Shown piece after piece: positions 24,282 to 32,621 of a DNA stretch of 64,000 bases. Source of the stretch: Bhargavaea ginsengi. GTDB lineage: Bacteria; Bacillota; Bacilli; Bacillales_A; Planococcaceae. Made by a program: the position numbers and the translations under genes. The first letter of the stretch is position 1; each line of letters begins with the position of its first letter. The stretch is taken from the NCBI RefSeq assembly GCF_900109165.1, contig NZ_FNZF01000003.1:1-64000 (forward strand). Reading direction: 5' to 3'. A model generated the notes under the pieces. That model ran no database searches. It had not been told where the DNA came from and saw only the letters and a program-made list of their open reading frames with translations.

Positions 24282-25853
24282 TCACTTCCTGAACTGCACA
24301 TCCCCGTCAACCACTGTCATGACGACATTCGCCTTCACGATATCGTCTTCGGCCACGCGCTCCAGGTCGGCATCGACGACGGTGAAGTCGGCAAAGTGGC
24401 CCGGAGCGATCTTGCCGCGGATGTCTTCCTGGCCGAGCACTTTTGCCGCCTCGGTCGTATACAGGCGAAGCGCCTCATAGCGGGAAAGCTTCTCTTCCGG
24501 CAAGTAGCCGCCCTCTTTCGGATCGTTCGGGAGCTTGCGGGCGACAGCCGTATAGATGCCGAGGAGCGGATCCGGGGAGTCGACCGGCGTATCTGAACCA
24601 CCTCCGCAGATGAATCCGCGGTCCATAAGTTTTTTCCAAGCATACGCCCACTCGAGCCGCTCCGGCCCAAGCCGATCTTCCGCCCATGGGAAGTCCGAGC
24701 CGACGAAGATCGGCTGGATGTCGAGGATGACCGGGAGCTTCTCCATACGATCCACCAGGTCCTCACGCAGCACGCACACGTGGATCAGCCGGTCACGCTT
24801 GCCTGCCGGGCACGGGTACTTCTCGATCGCTGCTATCGCCATCTCCGCTGCCGCGTCACCGATCACGTGCACCGCGATCGCCTCGCCGTGGCTGCGCGCG
24901 AGGCGCACCAGTTCTTCCGTCTCTTCCTGGGTGACAACGAATGTGCCGCGGTTGCCTGGGTCATCCGAGTAGTCCTCCGACAGCGCCGCAGTCTTGCCGC
25001 CGAGCGCACCGTCGATAAAGAACTTCATTGCGCCTGGCTCCGCCCACTTGCTGTAAGCCACATCCGCTTTCATCATGTCATCGAACACAGTCGATCGGCG
25101 AAGCAGATGCGCGCGGAACTTGCGCTTGCCCTCTCCCAGCACTTCATGGAACGCCTTCATCGGATTCTCATAGCCACCAAAGTAACCGAGGTCATCCGTG
25201 TGGCCCCCTGTCAGCCCCATCGATACAAGGTCATCGACCGCCGCTTCGAGCGCAGCACGGATTGCTTCCTCTGTCGGATGCGGGACAATGGACTCGACAA
25301 GATCCTGGGCATCTTCTTTCAGGAAACCGGTCGGATTACCATCTGCGTCACGCACGATGACGCCACCCTCCGGATCGGGTGTCTCTTTGGTGATGCCCGC
25401 AAGCTCCAGCGCCGCCGAGTTCGCGAGGATCATATGCCGGCACGTGCGCTTCAGCATCATCGGCTTATCCGTCACAGCATCCAGCTCTGCAAGTGTCGGG
25501 ATATGCCGGTCCGGGAACAGGTTCTCATCCCAGCCCTCGCCGAGCACCCACGATCCTTCCGGTACCGCATCCGCCGCTTTCTGCATAATCTCGAGCAGTT
25601 CCTCCGACGACGTCACCGCTGACAGATTATTGCTCAGCAGCTGCCGGCCGTGGCCGATCAGGTGCATGTGCGTATCGACAAACCCCGGATAGACAACTGC
25701 CCCGCCGACATTCTCCTCACGTTCTGCCTGATCCTTCAGCTCTTCATATGTACCGGTCGCGACAATCCGGCCGTCGTCCACGAGCACCGCTTCGACTACT
25801 TGCCCTTCCCGTTCCATCGTGACAAACGTTCCCCCGTGCCAGAGCGTCTTCAT
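24282..25853 (-). CDS. Amidohydrolase family protein (YtcJ-like)
   Basis: A 523-aa metal-dependent hydrolase: N-terminal beta domain (LWHGGTFVTMEREGQVVEAV), then the metal motif VVYPGFVDTHMHLIGHG (HMH), GEGWDENLFPDR, LTGGHTDDLGYFGG, AIAVHVIGDAAAEMAI, HVCVLREDLVDR, ICGGGSDTPVDSPDPL, and a C-terminal IAPGHFADFTVVDADL. These are the landmarks of the YtcJ/NfdA (N-substituted formamide deformylase) group. Substrate unknown. ATG at 25853 has proper spacing to GGAGG. It is monocistronic. Confidence 0.9.
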   Translation of the reverse strand: MKTLWHGGTFVTMEREGQVVEAVLVDDGRIVATGTYEELKDQAEREENVGGAVVYPGFVDTHMHLIGHGRQLLSNNLSAVTSSEELLEIMQKAADAVPEGSWVLGEGWDENLFPDRHIPTLAELDAVTDKPMMLKRTCRHMILANSAALELAGITKETPDPEGGVIVRDADGNPTGFLKEDAQDLVESIVPHPTEEAIRAALEAAVDDLVSMGLTGGHTDDLGYFGGYENPMKAFHEVLGEGKRKFRAHLLRRSTVFDDMMKADVAYSKWAEPGAMKFFIDGALGGKTAALSEDYSDDPGNRGTFVVTQEETEELVRLARSHGEAIAVHVIGDAAAEMAIAAIEKYPCPAGKRDRLIHVCVLREDLVDRMEKLPVILDIQPIFVGSDFPWAEDRLGPERLEWAYAWKKLMDRGFICGGGSDTPVDSPDPLLGIYTAVARKLPNDPKEGGYLPEEKLSRYEALRLYTTEAAKVLGQEDIRGKIAPGHFADFTVVDADLERVAEDDIVKANVVMTVVDGDVQFRK

Positions 25854-26036
25854 ACCCATTCCTCCAATGAACCAATTTTTCTTTTAGTGTAGCACTTTTC
25901 AGACAGGTAAAGTGTGAAGGGATTAAGGCGAATTGATTCCACATCTGACCTTTACTTTTTCCTAGAAACTGGCCCTTTCTTATTCCTATAAAAACCAATA
26001 CGTTTACTTGAGTTTAAATAGAGAGGAAGACGGTCC

Positions 26037-26297
26037 ATGGAAGACCCAAGGCCCCTGGCCAGGCTGACCGACAGCTTGCTGGCGGACTGGATGGACGAGC
26101 AGGAAGCAATCGCCGGCTACGTTCCACTGCATATTTATGATGAATTGAAACACGTGACAATCCACTCATTCAGCCAAGAGAAAAATTGCCTCATGAAGCT
26201 TGTCTACCAACGCCTGTCCGGGGATTGGACCGTCGAACGGTTCGATGTGCAGTCAGGGGAAATGATGAACCGCAGGACGTCCGGCATACCGGAATAA
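26037..26297 (+). CDS. Hypothetical protein (86 aa)
   Basis: Soluble acidic protein: ARLTDSLLADWMDEQEAIAG, IYDELKHVTIHSFSQEKNC, RLSGDWTVERFDVQSGEMM. The pattern suggests a small alpha/beta domain. Family not recognised. ATG at 26037 follows GAGAGGAAG. Divergent from the amidohydrolase gene and followed by a 21-bp array. Confidence 0.6.
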   Translation: MEDPRPLARLTDSLLADWMDEQEAIAGYVPLHIYDELKHVTIHSFSQEKNCLMKLVYQRLSGDWTVERFDVQSGEMMNRRTSGIPE

Positions 26298-26320
26298 ACG
26301 AAATGTGGAGAGCCGCACCG

Positions 26321-26414
26321 GTTCGTGTACGAATCCATAAAGTTTGCGTATGAAAAGTTGAGAGCTCCGCAGGTTAACGTACGAATCTGCACAGTTCGCG
26401 TACGAAAAGGGGGA
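26321..26414. repeat. 21-bp array, four units, word GTTCGCGTACGAA
   Basis: Units start at 26321, 26342, 26373 and 26394; spacings are 21, 31 and 21 bp. The word GTTYGYGTAYGAA is itself nearly palindromic. The 31-bp step is close to three helical turns, so all four words would lie on one face of the DNA. Also describable as a duplicated ~52-bp block (GAGAGC...GAAAAG). Confidence 0.8.
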
Positions 26415-26506
26415 GCTGCCGCATTCCGGGGGCTCCATTTTCACGTCCAGTTTTCTTCCCTATGATAAAGTGGCTATAGTTCATCACCACTGGGGGATCA
26501 ACACGA

Positions 26507-27463
26507 ATGCTGAACAGAAAGAAATTAGAGAATCACCAGGTGCTGCTATACATCGCTGTTCTTGCCGCGGCGTTCGGATTTGGGCTTATGGCACCTGACC
26601 TCGCCGACAAGATCGGCGGTTCCATCACTCTTATCATCGCGATCCTGATGTACAGCATGTTTACTCAGATTCCATTTATGTCGCTGAAAAATGCGTTCAA
26701 TAATAGGCGTTATCTTGCCGCGGTATTGCTCACAAATTATATTGCCGTCCCGATTGTGGTATGGACCCTATCGAAATTCCTGCCGGACCACACTCCGCTG
26801 CTGCTCGGGTTTTTCCTGGTTTTGCTGACGCCCTGCATTGATTATGTCCTCGTGTTCACTTCGCTCGGCCGCGGAAATGAAAAGCTTGTCCTGATGTCGA
26901 CACCGATCCTCTTCATCACACAAATGATTTTACTGCCGGTCTACCTCTGGGTGTTCATGGGTAACGCCGCTGCAGGCATCGTGCAATCCGGGCCGTTCCT
27001 GGAGGCGTTTCTCGGCCTGATCGTGATTCCGCTCGGCATCGCCATTGCCGTCCAGCTGTTAGCTCGGAAATCAGCTGCGGGCGAAAGGCTGATCGACCTC
27101 TCAGCGTGGCTGCCCGTCCCGTTCATGGCACTCACTCTTTTTGTCGTCGTCGCTTCCCAGATCGGCAAGGTCTCGGCGTTTGCGGACCAAATCTTAAAAG
27201 TCATTCCGCTCTATATCGCCTTCATGGTTATCATGCCGGTCATTTCCGGGTTTATCGCCAAACGAATGGGGCTCGATACCGGGGCAGGCCGCGCACTGGT
27301 CTTTAGCGGGTCCACCCGGAATTCCCTCGTCGTCCTTCCGCTGGCGCTGGCACTTCCCGGTGACGCAAGCACTCTGGTCGCGGCAGTCATCGTCACGCAG
27401 ACGATCGTAGAGCTTGCCGGTGAACTCCTCTACATCCGCTGGGTTCCCAAGCTGGTTAAATGA
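26507..27463 (+). CDS. Arsenic-resistance / bile acid:sodium symporter (BASS) family transporter
   Basis: A 318-aa protein with about ten TM segments of the BASS/ACR3 superfamily. Landmarks are ILMYSMFTQIPFMSL, LLTPCIDYVLVFTSLGRGN (the conserved Pro-Cys in the fourth segment, as in ACR3), and STRNSLVVLPLALALPG near the end. ACR3 exports arsenite as an anion; BASS relatives carry organic anions. The family fits an arsenite exporter, and the arsenic operon at 33.4-36.4 kb has no pump, but the two loci are 6 kb apart with no shared operator seen here. Confidence 0.8.
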   Translation: MLNRKKLENHQVLLYIAVLAAAFGFGLMAPDLADKIGGSITLIIAILMYSMFTQIPFMSLKNAFNNRRYLAAVLLTNYIAVPIVVWTLSKFLPDHTPLLLGFFLVLLTPCIDYVLVFTSLGRGNEKLVLMSTPILFITQMILLPVYLWVFMGNAAAGIVQSGPFLEAFLGLIVIPLGIAIAVQLLARKSAAGERLIDLSAWLPVPFMALTLFVVVASQIGKVSAFADQILKVIPLYIAFMVIMPVISGFIAKRMGLDTGAGRALVFSGSTRNSLVVLPLALALPGDASTLVAAVIVTQTIVELAGELLYIRWVPKLVK

Positions 27464-27474
27464 AACAAGCCCCC

Positions 27475-27498
27475 AAACCAATCGGTTCGGGGGCTTGT
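27475..27498. terminator. Bidirectional terminator
   Basis: ACAAGCCCCC and GGGGGCTTGT stem with the inner AACC/GGTT, between convergent genes. Confidence 0.85.
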
Positions 27499-27508
27499 TG
27501 CCGTTCTA

Positions 27509-28246
27509 TTACTGTGCTGTGTATCCGCCGTCGACGATCAGGCTTGAGCCTGTCATGAAGCTGGAGTCGTCGGACGCGAGGAACAGGACTGCTTTCGCGA
27601 TTTCGTCCGCTTCACCAAGACGGCCCACTGGTGTGGCATCACGCAGGCCTTGCTTCATGTCTTCCGGAATGATCGGCGTGTCGATGAAGCCCGGGCAGAT
27701 GGCGTTGATGCGGATGTTGCGGTCCGCGTATTCGACCGCCAGGCCGCGTGTCAGGTTGACGACGCCGCCCTTCGCTGCCGCATACGGCGCGTTTTGCGCG
27801 ACGCCGACATGGCCGTACATCGAAGCGGTATTAACCATAACGCCACCGTCGGTTTTCAGGAACCCGCGCAATGCTTCACGCGCAACGAGGAAGACTCCGT
27901 CGAGGTCAACGCTCACTGTCCGGCGCCATTCTTCGTAGGTGAGTTCATCAGAGGGCTTGTTGACGCCGATGCCCGCGTTGTTGAAGACGACATCGACTTG
28001 GCCGAACTGCTCTGCCGCTTCCTTGAACAGGTTCTGGACGTCGTCTTCGCTCGTGACGTTCGTCTTCACGAACAGTGCTTCCGTGCCGGAGTTTGTGAGT
28101 TCTTCCATAACTTCCTGGCCTTTTTCTTCGTTCAGGTCAGCGATGACGATCTTCGCGCCTTCCTTTGCGAACAGAAGGGCCGATGCCTTTCCGATACCGG
28201 ACGCGCCGCCTGTCACCAACGCCACTTTTCCATCGAGTTTACCCAT
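27509..28246 (-). CDS. SDR family oxidoreductase
   Basis: A 245-aa classical short-chain dehydrogenase: cofactor motif VTGGASGIGKASALLFAKEGAKIVIADL (TGxxxGIG; Asp after the second strand favours NAD), NNAGIG, Ser in MVNTASMYG, catalytic YAAAKGG, then PGFIDTPI and a standard C-terminal MTGSSLIVDGGYTAQ. Annotators would call it a glucose 1-dehydrogenase- or 3-oxoacyl-ACP-reductase-like SDR; the substrate cannot be read. ATG at 28246 follows AAAGGAGTG. Confidence 0.9.
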   Translation of the reverse strand: MGKLDGKVALVTGGASGIGKASALLFAKEGAKIVIADLNEEKGQEVMEELTNSGTEALFVKTNVTSEDDVQNLFKEAAEQFGQVDVVFNNAGIGVNKPSDELTYEEWRRTVSVDLDGVFLVAREALRGFLKTDGGVMVNTASMYGHVGVAQNAPYAAAKGGVVNLTRGLAVEYADRNIRINAICPGFIDTPIIPEDMKQGLRDATPVGRLGEADEIAKAVLFLASDDSSFMTGSSLIVDGGYTAQ

Positions 28247-28399
28247 TGAGCAACACTCCTTTATTATATCTCTCGAATTCAAGATAACTCTTTTTCACCA
28301 AATCGTCAAAGCTTCTGCTCAAAACGGAGCATCCCGACCGGGACACCTTTCTGAGTTTCCCCTATACTGAAAGAAACAAAACGAAAGGAGGAGTATCCA

Positions 28400-28729
28400 T
28401 TGTCCATATCTGCACTGAAATTTGTGCGGGCCGTGGGGATTGCGGACGGTGTGTCGCTGATTGTGCTGCTCTTTATCGCGATGCCGATGAAATACATGGC
28501 GGGCATGCCGCTGGCCGTCTCGATTGTCGGAGCGATCCACGGCGGCATCTTCGTCACGTACGTCCTTGCCCTCCTCCTGGCACAGATTGTGGTCCGCTGG
28601 AACATCATCTGGTCGGTGCTTGGCGTCGCTGCCGCATTCGTACCGTTCGCGAACTTCTTGCTCGACCGGAAGTTCAAGAAAATGCAGAAGGAACGCGAAG
28701 AAGAGACCAGTATTCAGGTGGTCTCTTGA
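28400..28729 (+). CDS. DUF3817 family membrane protein
   Basis: 109 aa, three TM segments: ALKFVRAVGIADGVSLIVLLFIAMPMKYM, VSIVGAIHGGIFVTYVLALLLAQ, VLGVAAAFVPFANFLLDRKF. This matches DUF3817 (YdzA-like) integral membrane proteins. The TTG start at 28400 has an excellent SD (AGGAGGAG) 7 nt upstream. Function unknown. Confidence 0.85.
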   Translation: MSISALKFVRAVGIADGVSLIVLLFIAMPMKYMAGMPLAVSIVGAIHGGIFVTYVLALLLAQIVVRWNIIWSVLGVAAAFVPFANFLLDRKFKKMQKEREEETSIQVVS

Positions 28730-28739
28730 TCCATATAGG

Positions 28740-28775
28740 AAAGGCAGCCGCCCCCTTGGACAGGCTGCCTTTTTC
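28740..28775. terminator. Bidirectional terminator
   Basis: AAGGCAGCC paired with GGCTGCCTT and a T-run. Confidence 0.85.
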
Positions 28776-28776
28776 A

Positions 28777-29340
28777 TTAAACCTTTAACATGGAGTACTT
28801 CCGGTAAGCCTGATAGTAGCTGATTCCCAACAGAACAGCCATCAGCGCCGGCAGCAACTTCAGCAGGACAAACGGGGTTTCAAACAGAAATGCTTTCCAG
28901 AACAAGGAGCCTTCCATGCTCCAAAGACCCTCGTGGTACAGAGTTGAATCCTTGTAGAGCATCAACGCATAAAACAGAGAGAGCATGCCCAGCCACAGCG
29001 AATAGTTCATCAGCCGCTTGTAATAACTGCCCTGTGATTGACGATCTGAGAAGATCACATCTTGATCAGCCGATTCTTTTTGCCAGTACCGGATGCCGCT
29101 GAATGTAGACCCGTCAATGTAATCCCAGCCAAAGTCCTCGTACATCCCTTTATATTCTCCAAGCTTCTCCTTGCTTAAATGCTCCTGGTAATCAAGCCGC
29201 ATCACAAAGTTCTTATCCGTTTTTTCAAAGGTGTAGATGCCCAATCCGCTAATTCCTGTACATCGATAGCCTTCTTGCAGTTGCCCGTTCAGCCAATGCT
29301 CCTCTTTTTCGATATTGAAGAATGCCCTAAACCTCTTCAT
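28777..29340 (-). CDS. DUF2812 domain membrane protein
   Basis: 187 aa. The N-terminal ~110 residues are a soluble DUF2812 domain (RAFFNIEKEEHWLNGQLQEG, DYQEHLSKEKLGEYKGMYEDFGWDYI), followed by two TM segments (LMNYSLWLGMLSLFYALML, LLKLLPALMAVLLGISYYQAY). In Firmicutes DUF2812 genes usually follow a PadR-type regulator gene, as here. ATG at 29340 overlaps the end of the PadR gene. The pair is thought to respond to membrane-active compounds; this is family knowledge. Confidence 0.85.
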   Translation of the reverse strand: MKRFRAFFNIEKEEHWLNGQLQEGYRCTGISGLGIYTFEKTDKNFVMRLDYQEHLSKEKLGEYKGMYEDFGWDYIDGSTFSGIRYWQKESADQDVIFSDRQSQGSYYKRLMNYSLWLGMLSLFYALMLYKDSTLYHEGLWSMEGSLFWKAFLFETPFVLLKLLPALMAVLLGISYYQAYRKYSMLKV

Positions 29341-29644
29341 CCGGCTCACTTCCTTCATACAAGGATAAAATGTGCAACAGCCTTTTTTGTTCAACCTTCA
29401 ACACTTCGAGCCCTTCAGCAGTGATTCCATAAATCTTTCTCCGGCCCGACTTCCCCACAGGCTCGATCCAACCGTGTTTACTCAAGTTTTCGATCGCCCC
29501 GTATAACGTACCGGCCGCCAAAATCACGGAACCATGACTCATTTCTTCGATCTTCTGCATGACGGCATAACCGTGGAGCGGCTCCCGCAGAGCCAATAAA
29601 ATGTAATGCATCGTTTCGGATAACGGCAATAATGGATGTTTCAT
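29327..29644 (-). CDS. PadR family transcriptional regulator
   Basis: 105 aa: SETMHYILLALREPLHGYAVMQKIEEMS, ILAAGTLYGAIENLSKHGWIEPVGKSGRRKIYGITAEGLEVL. This is the PadR winged helix with a short C-terminal dimerisation helix. It should repress its own operon (padR-DUF2812) by binding the inverted repeats at 29658-29723. Protein and downstream gene overlap by 14 bp. Confidence 0.9.
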   Translation of the reverse strand: MKHPLLPLSETMHYILLALREPLHGYAVMQKIEEMSHGSVILAAGTLYGAIENLSKHGWIEPVGKSGRRKIYGITAEGLEVLKVEQKRLLHILSLYEGSEPDEEV

Positions 29645-29657
29645 CGCTTCAACCTCT

Positions 29658-29723
29658 ATTCAGTCCAACTACATAGTTCAACTTAGCTATTAGATTAATT
29701 CAGTTCAACTGAATAGTCAACTG
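29658..29723 (-). promoter_or_regulatory. PadR operator region with four AGTTCAACT sites
   Basis: AGTCCAACT (29662), AGTTCAACT (29675), AGTTCAACT (29702) and AGTCAACT (29715) lie 13, 27 and 13 bp apart just upstream of padR. The third is the centre of a perfect 17-bp palindrome, ATTCAGTTCAACTGAAT (29698-29714). The density and position argue for autoregulation. Confidence 0.7.
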
Positions 29724-29731
29724 TTTATAAC

Positions 29732-29769
29732 AAAAAGCAGCCAGTCCCCCGTGGACCGGCTGCTTTTTT
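29732..29769. terminator. Terminator after the pirin gene
   Basis: AAAAAGCAGCC paired with GGCTGCTTTTTT. Confidence 0.85.
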
Positions 29770-30511
29770 ACATTCTCTTGATTCCGCTGATCGTGCCGGA
29801 ATCGGTCATTTCCGCTTCCAGATCCACGAGGAACAGCACGAGCACTGCAGGCTCCAGAACCGTCAGGCCCGACAGCTCTTTTGCCGTGCCGCTCACCCCG
29901 TCCCCTTTTCCGAAGACTTCCCCGCCCACTCGGATACTCCCTTCGAACACATACAGCCACGGCGTGTATCCGTCCACGTCCGGTACGGTCAGTTCCGCTC
30001 CGGCATCCGCTTTCGCTTCATAAACTGCCACACGCTGGCGGATCTCAAGTGGCCCACCTGAATCCGAAGGTCCGCCGATGAGCGTCCAGCCATCATCTCC
30101 ATGCTCACCTGCCTCCCAGAACCGGACGCTCGGTTCCAGATCCGCCTTTTCCGGCCGGATCAGGATCTGCAGCATCTCGACGTCTTCGTGCGGTGCCGAC
30201 TCCTCGTGGAAAAAGCTCCTGCCCGCGTTCATCATCATGTGCCGGCCCGGCTCCAGCATCTCTTCCTGCCCGTCCGAATCCCGGTGCAGCAACCGCCCGG
30301 ATCCGATGTAGCTCAGAATCTCATCGTTCACATGCTCATGCATCTTGATCTTCGTGCCTTTCTTGATGGTGGCATGGTCAAACCGCGCCAATGGCCCGAA
30401 TGAATAGTCATCGCTGTCTCTGTCTTGATTGACCAGGCCGGGGCGGTTCACCTTGAGGCTGAAAAATTTGCCGCCCGCCGAAAATGCCTGGCTGCTCCGG
30501 TAAATGTCCAT
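29768..30511 (-). CDS. Pirin family protein
   Basis: 247 aa, bicupin. The first cupin has the pirin signature FGPLARFDHATIKKGTKIKMHEHVNDEILSYIGSGRLLHRDS (His-x-His, Glu) and MMNAGRSFFHEESA; the second barrel is more divergent. Pirins are metal-binding proteins; some are quercetin dioxygenases and some are redox-sensing co-regulators. Role here unknown. ATG at 30511 follows GGGGGGAGAACG. Confidence 0.88.
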   Translation of the reverse strand: MDIYRSSQAFSAGGKFFSLKVNRPGLVNQDRDSDDYSFGPLARFDHATIKKGTKIKMHEHVNDEILSYIGSGRLLHRDSDGQEEMLEPGRHMMMNAGRSFFHEESAPHEDVEMLQILIRPEKADLEPSVRFWEAGEHGDDGWTLIGGPSDSGGPLEIRQRVAVYEAKADAGAELTVPDVDGYTPWLYVFEGSIRVGGEVFGKGDGVSGTAKELSGLTVLEPAVLVLFLVDLEAEMTDSGTISGIKRM

Positions 30512-30573
30512 CGTTCTCCCCCCAGACGTTGTTAGATGAAGTGTATCTCAGGAACCGCGCGGACAAAACAAAC

Positions 30574-30602
30574 TTGCCCGGAGCGATAATTTTCTATATC
30601 AT
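30574..30602 (+). promoter_or_regulatory. Probable promoter of the queuosine operon
   Basis: TTGCCC (30574-30579), 17-bp spacer, TATCAT (30597-30602), about 35 bp before the riboswitch. Confidence 0.55.
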
Positions 30603-30634
30603 AATAACGACAACTAAATGCCCGGACACGCCGG

Positions 30635-30673
30635 GAGAGGTTCATAGCGGATACCCTCTATAAAAAACTATGG
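30635..30673 (+). promoter_or_regulatory. preQ1-I riboswitch controlling queF
   Basis: Aptamer with P1 AGAGG/CCTCT, loop TTCATAGCGGATAC and the A-rich tail ATAAAAAACTATGG that pairs back into the loop as an H-type pseudoknot. This matches the preQ1 class I consensus. It is followed by an intrinsic terminator (30690-30725), so preQ1 binding should cause premature termination. Confidence 0.9.
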
Positions 30674-30689
30674 ATTCATGACGATTCAG

Positions 30690-30725
30690 GCCATGTCCAT
30701 GCCGGACACGGCTTTTTGTTTTTTA
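30690..30725 (+). terminator. Riboswitch-linked attenuator
   Basis: GCCATGTCC paired with GGACACGGC, followed by TTTTTGTTTTTT. Confidence 0.85.
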
Positions 30726-30735
30726 TGGGAACGCT

Positions 30736-30776
30736 AAAGCCTCTCTTGTGCGCGCCGGGCGCGACTAGGAGGCTTT
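30736..30776 (+). promoter_or_regulatory. Hairpin sequestering the queF Shine-Dalgarno
   Basis: AAAGCCTC (30736-30743) pairs with GAGGCTTT (30769-30776), which contains most of the queF SD (AGGAGG). A small inner stem CGCG/CGCG caps it. It could restrict translation of read-through transcripts. Confidence 0.55.
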
Positions 30777-30781
30777 TTATC

Positions 30782-31282
30782 ATGTCTGGCAGAAGCCAAG
30801 AACAAGGATTGAAAGATCTGACCCTGCTGGGGAATCAGAATACCCAATACTCAACCGAATACGCGCCGGAAGTGCTGGAGGCGGTGGATAATCTCCATTC
30901 GAACCGCGATTATTTCGTGAAGTTCAACTGCCCTGAATTCACGAGCCTGTGCCCGATCACCGGACAGCCGGATTTTGCGACGATGTACATCTCGTTCATC
31001 CCTGACAAAAAGCTTGTCGAAAGCAAGTCGCTGAAGCTGTACCTGTTCAGCTTCCGCAACCACGGTGACTTCCACGAGGACTGCGTGAACATCATCATGA
31101 ACGACCTCATCAAACTGCTCGACCCGCGCTACATCGAGGTGTGGGGCAAGTTCACACCGCGCGGCGGCATCTCGATCGACCCGTGGTGCAACTATGGCCG
31201 CCCGGGCACGAAGTATGAAGAAATCGCCAGCTACCGCCTCATGAACCATGACATGAACCCGGAAACGATCACAAACCGCTGA
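30782..31282 (+). CDS. queF: NADPH-dependent 7-cyano-7-deazaguanine (preQ0) reductase QueF
   Basis: A 166-aa unimodular Que[26 protein letters not shown] carries the catalytic Cys and Asp (C-x6-D), [23 protein letters not shown] the NADPH-binding E/K/S motif, and [20 protein letters not shown] the end of the T-fold. It reduces preQ0 to preQ1, two electrons pairs from NADPH, on the way to queuosine in tRNA. ATG at 30782 follows TAGGAGG. First gene of a riboswitch-controlled operon with queC and a VUT-family transporter. Confidence 0.95.
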   Translation: MSGRSQEQGLKDLTLLGNQNTQYSTEYAPEVLEAVDNLHSNRDYFVKFNCPEFTSLCPITGQPDFATMYISFIPDKKLVESKSLKLYLFSFRNHGDFHEDCVNIIMNDLIKLLDPRYIEVWGKFTPRGGISIDPWCNYGRPGTKYEEIASYRLMNHDMNPETITNR

Positions 31283-31290
31283 CGCCACGG

Positions 31291-31326
31291 AAGAAGTTCT
31301 TAGCGACCTTCTCTAAAAAACTAAGG
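31291..31326 (+). promoter_or_regulatory. Second preQ1-I riboswitch, between queF and queC
   Basis: P1 GAAG/CTTC, loop TTCTTAGCGAC and tail TCTAAAAAACTAAGG fit the preQ1-I consensus even better than the first aptamer. The tail is followed by a short hairpin (31328-31344) and then the queC SD, so queC and the transporter can be controlled separately from queF. Confidence 0.88.
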
Positions 31327-31327
31327 G

Positions 31328-31344
31328 AAACAGCCCCGCTGTTT
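31328..31344 (+). terminator. Expression-platform hairpin of the second riboswitch
   Basis: AAACAGC paired with GCTGTTT, followed by TTCAC. The T-run is short, so it may be a weak terminator or act on translation. Confidence 0.55.
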
Positions 31345-31367
31345 TCACTCAAAGGAGACCATTTATA

Positions 31368-32069
31368 GTGAAACAAGAAAAAGCGGTCGTCGTGTTTAGC
31401 GGCGGCCAGGACAGCACGACCTGCCTGTTCTGGGCATTGGAGCAATTTGCGGAAGTGGAGGCCGTGACATTCGACTACGGCCAACGCCACGCACTCGAAG
31501 TGGAATGTGCAAAAGCCATCGCCGAAGAACTTGGCATCAAGCACCACGTCCTCGACATGTCGCTGATCGGCCAGCTGGCGCCAAGTGCGCTGACGGATAC
31601 CGGGATTGAAGTTGCTGACGGCGAGTACGGAGGGCTCCCGTCCACATTCGTACCCGGGCGGAACCTGCTTTTCTTCTCATTTGCAGGGATCCTCGCCCGC
31701 CAGATCGGCGCGAAACATATCGTCACAGGCGTCTCCGAGACCGACTTCAGCGGCTATCCGGACTGCCGCGATTCGTTCGTCAAGTCGCTGAATGTCACGC
31801 TCAACCTCGCAGTGGACGGCCAGTTCGTCATTCACACGCCACTCATGTGGCTCGACAAATCCCAGGTCTGGGGACTGTCCGACCGGCTCGGCAAGCTCGA
31901 CTACGTCCGCACCAAGACCCTCACCTGCTACAACGGCATCCAGGCGGACGGCTGCGGCGAGTGCCCGGCGTGCCGCCTGCGCAGGAAGGGCCTTGAAACC
32001 TTTCTTGGGAAGAAGGGCGGATCCACTCTCCCCGATGGCGGATCGGCTGAGGAGGTGGCGCTGCCATGA
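31368..32069 (+). CDS. queC: 7-cyano-7-deazaguanine synthase QueC
   Basis: A 233-aa protein: PP-loop [77 protein letters not shown], and the C-terminal zinc motif [19 protein letters not shown]. QueC converts 7-carboxy-7-deazaguanine to preQ0 with ATP and ammonia. Start is GTG at 31368 after AAAGGAGACC. The last ~15 residues are an unusual extension. queD and queE are not in the window. Confidence 0.95.
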   Translation: MKQEKAVVVFSGGQDSTTCLFWALEQFAEVEAVTFDYGQRHALEVECAKAIAEELGIKHHVLDMSLIGQLAPSALTDTGIEVADGEYGGLPSTFVPGRNLLFFSFAGILARQIGAKHIVTGVSETDFSGYPDCRDSFVKSLNVTLNLAVDGQFVIHTPLMWLDKSQVWGLSDRLGKLDYVRTKTLTCYNGIQADGCGECPACRLRRKGLETFLGKKGGSTLPDGGSAEEVALP

Positions 32070-32602
32070 GGATCTTCCTTTACCTGATCTCCATCGTCAT
32101 CGCCAACGTCGCCACAGCAGCGCTCATGCCGCTTGAATTCGGGATTTTCATCATCCCGGTAGGCACCCTGTTTGCCGGTGCGACATTTATCTTCCGCGAC
32201 CTCGTCCAGAACAAGTACGGGCGCAAGAAGACCTATATGTTTATTGTGATCGCGCTCGTCCTGTCCGCGACGGTCTCCTTTATCCTCGGGGACACGCTGG
32301 CGATCGTCGCCGCTTCGGCGCTCGCATTCATCATCGCCGAATCGGCGGATACAGAGATCTACACCCGCCTGAAAGTATCGTTCGTCTGGCGCGTCTTTTA
32401 CAGCGGCATCGTCGGCGGCATCCTCGACTCGGCCGTCTTCGTCATCGTCGGCATGAGCTCGATCGGCGCCGGATTCATCCCGTGGGAAGCCGTCCCGGTC
32501 GCCATCCTCAGCCAAGTGATCGCGAAATCTGCCGTCCAGACCGTCGGCGCGCTGATCCTCGGCCAGATGCGCGGATTCCGAGCGGTGCCGGTACAGTCTT
32601 GA
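32066..32602 (+). CDS. VUT family queuosine precursor transporter (YhhQ-like)
   Basis: A 178-aa protein with about five TM segments: [52 protein letters not shown] is the VUT/YhhQ signature, followed by [23 protein letters not shown]. It should import preQ0, preQ1 or queuine. It overlaps queC by 4 bp (ATGA), and both are downstream of the second preQ1-I riboswitch. Confidence 0.88.
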   Translation: MRIFLYLISIVIANVATAALMPLEFGIFIIPVGTLFAGATFIFRDLVQNKYGRKKTYMFIVIALVLSATVSFILGDTLAIVAASALAFIIAESADTEIYTRLKVSFVWRVFYSGIVGGILDSAVFVIVGMSSIGAGFIPWEAVPVAILSQVIAKSAVQTVGALILGQMRGFRAVPVQS

Positions 32603-32621
32603 TTTGAGAGGCGGCGGGATA

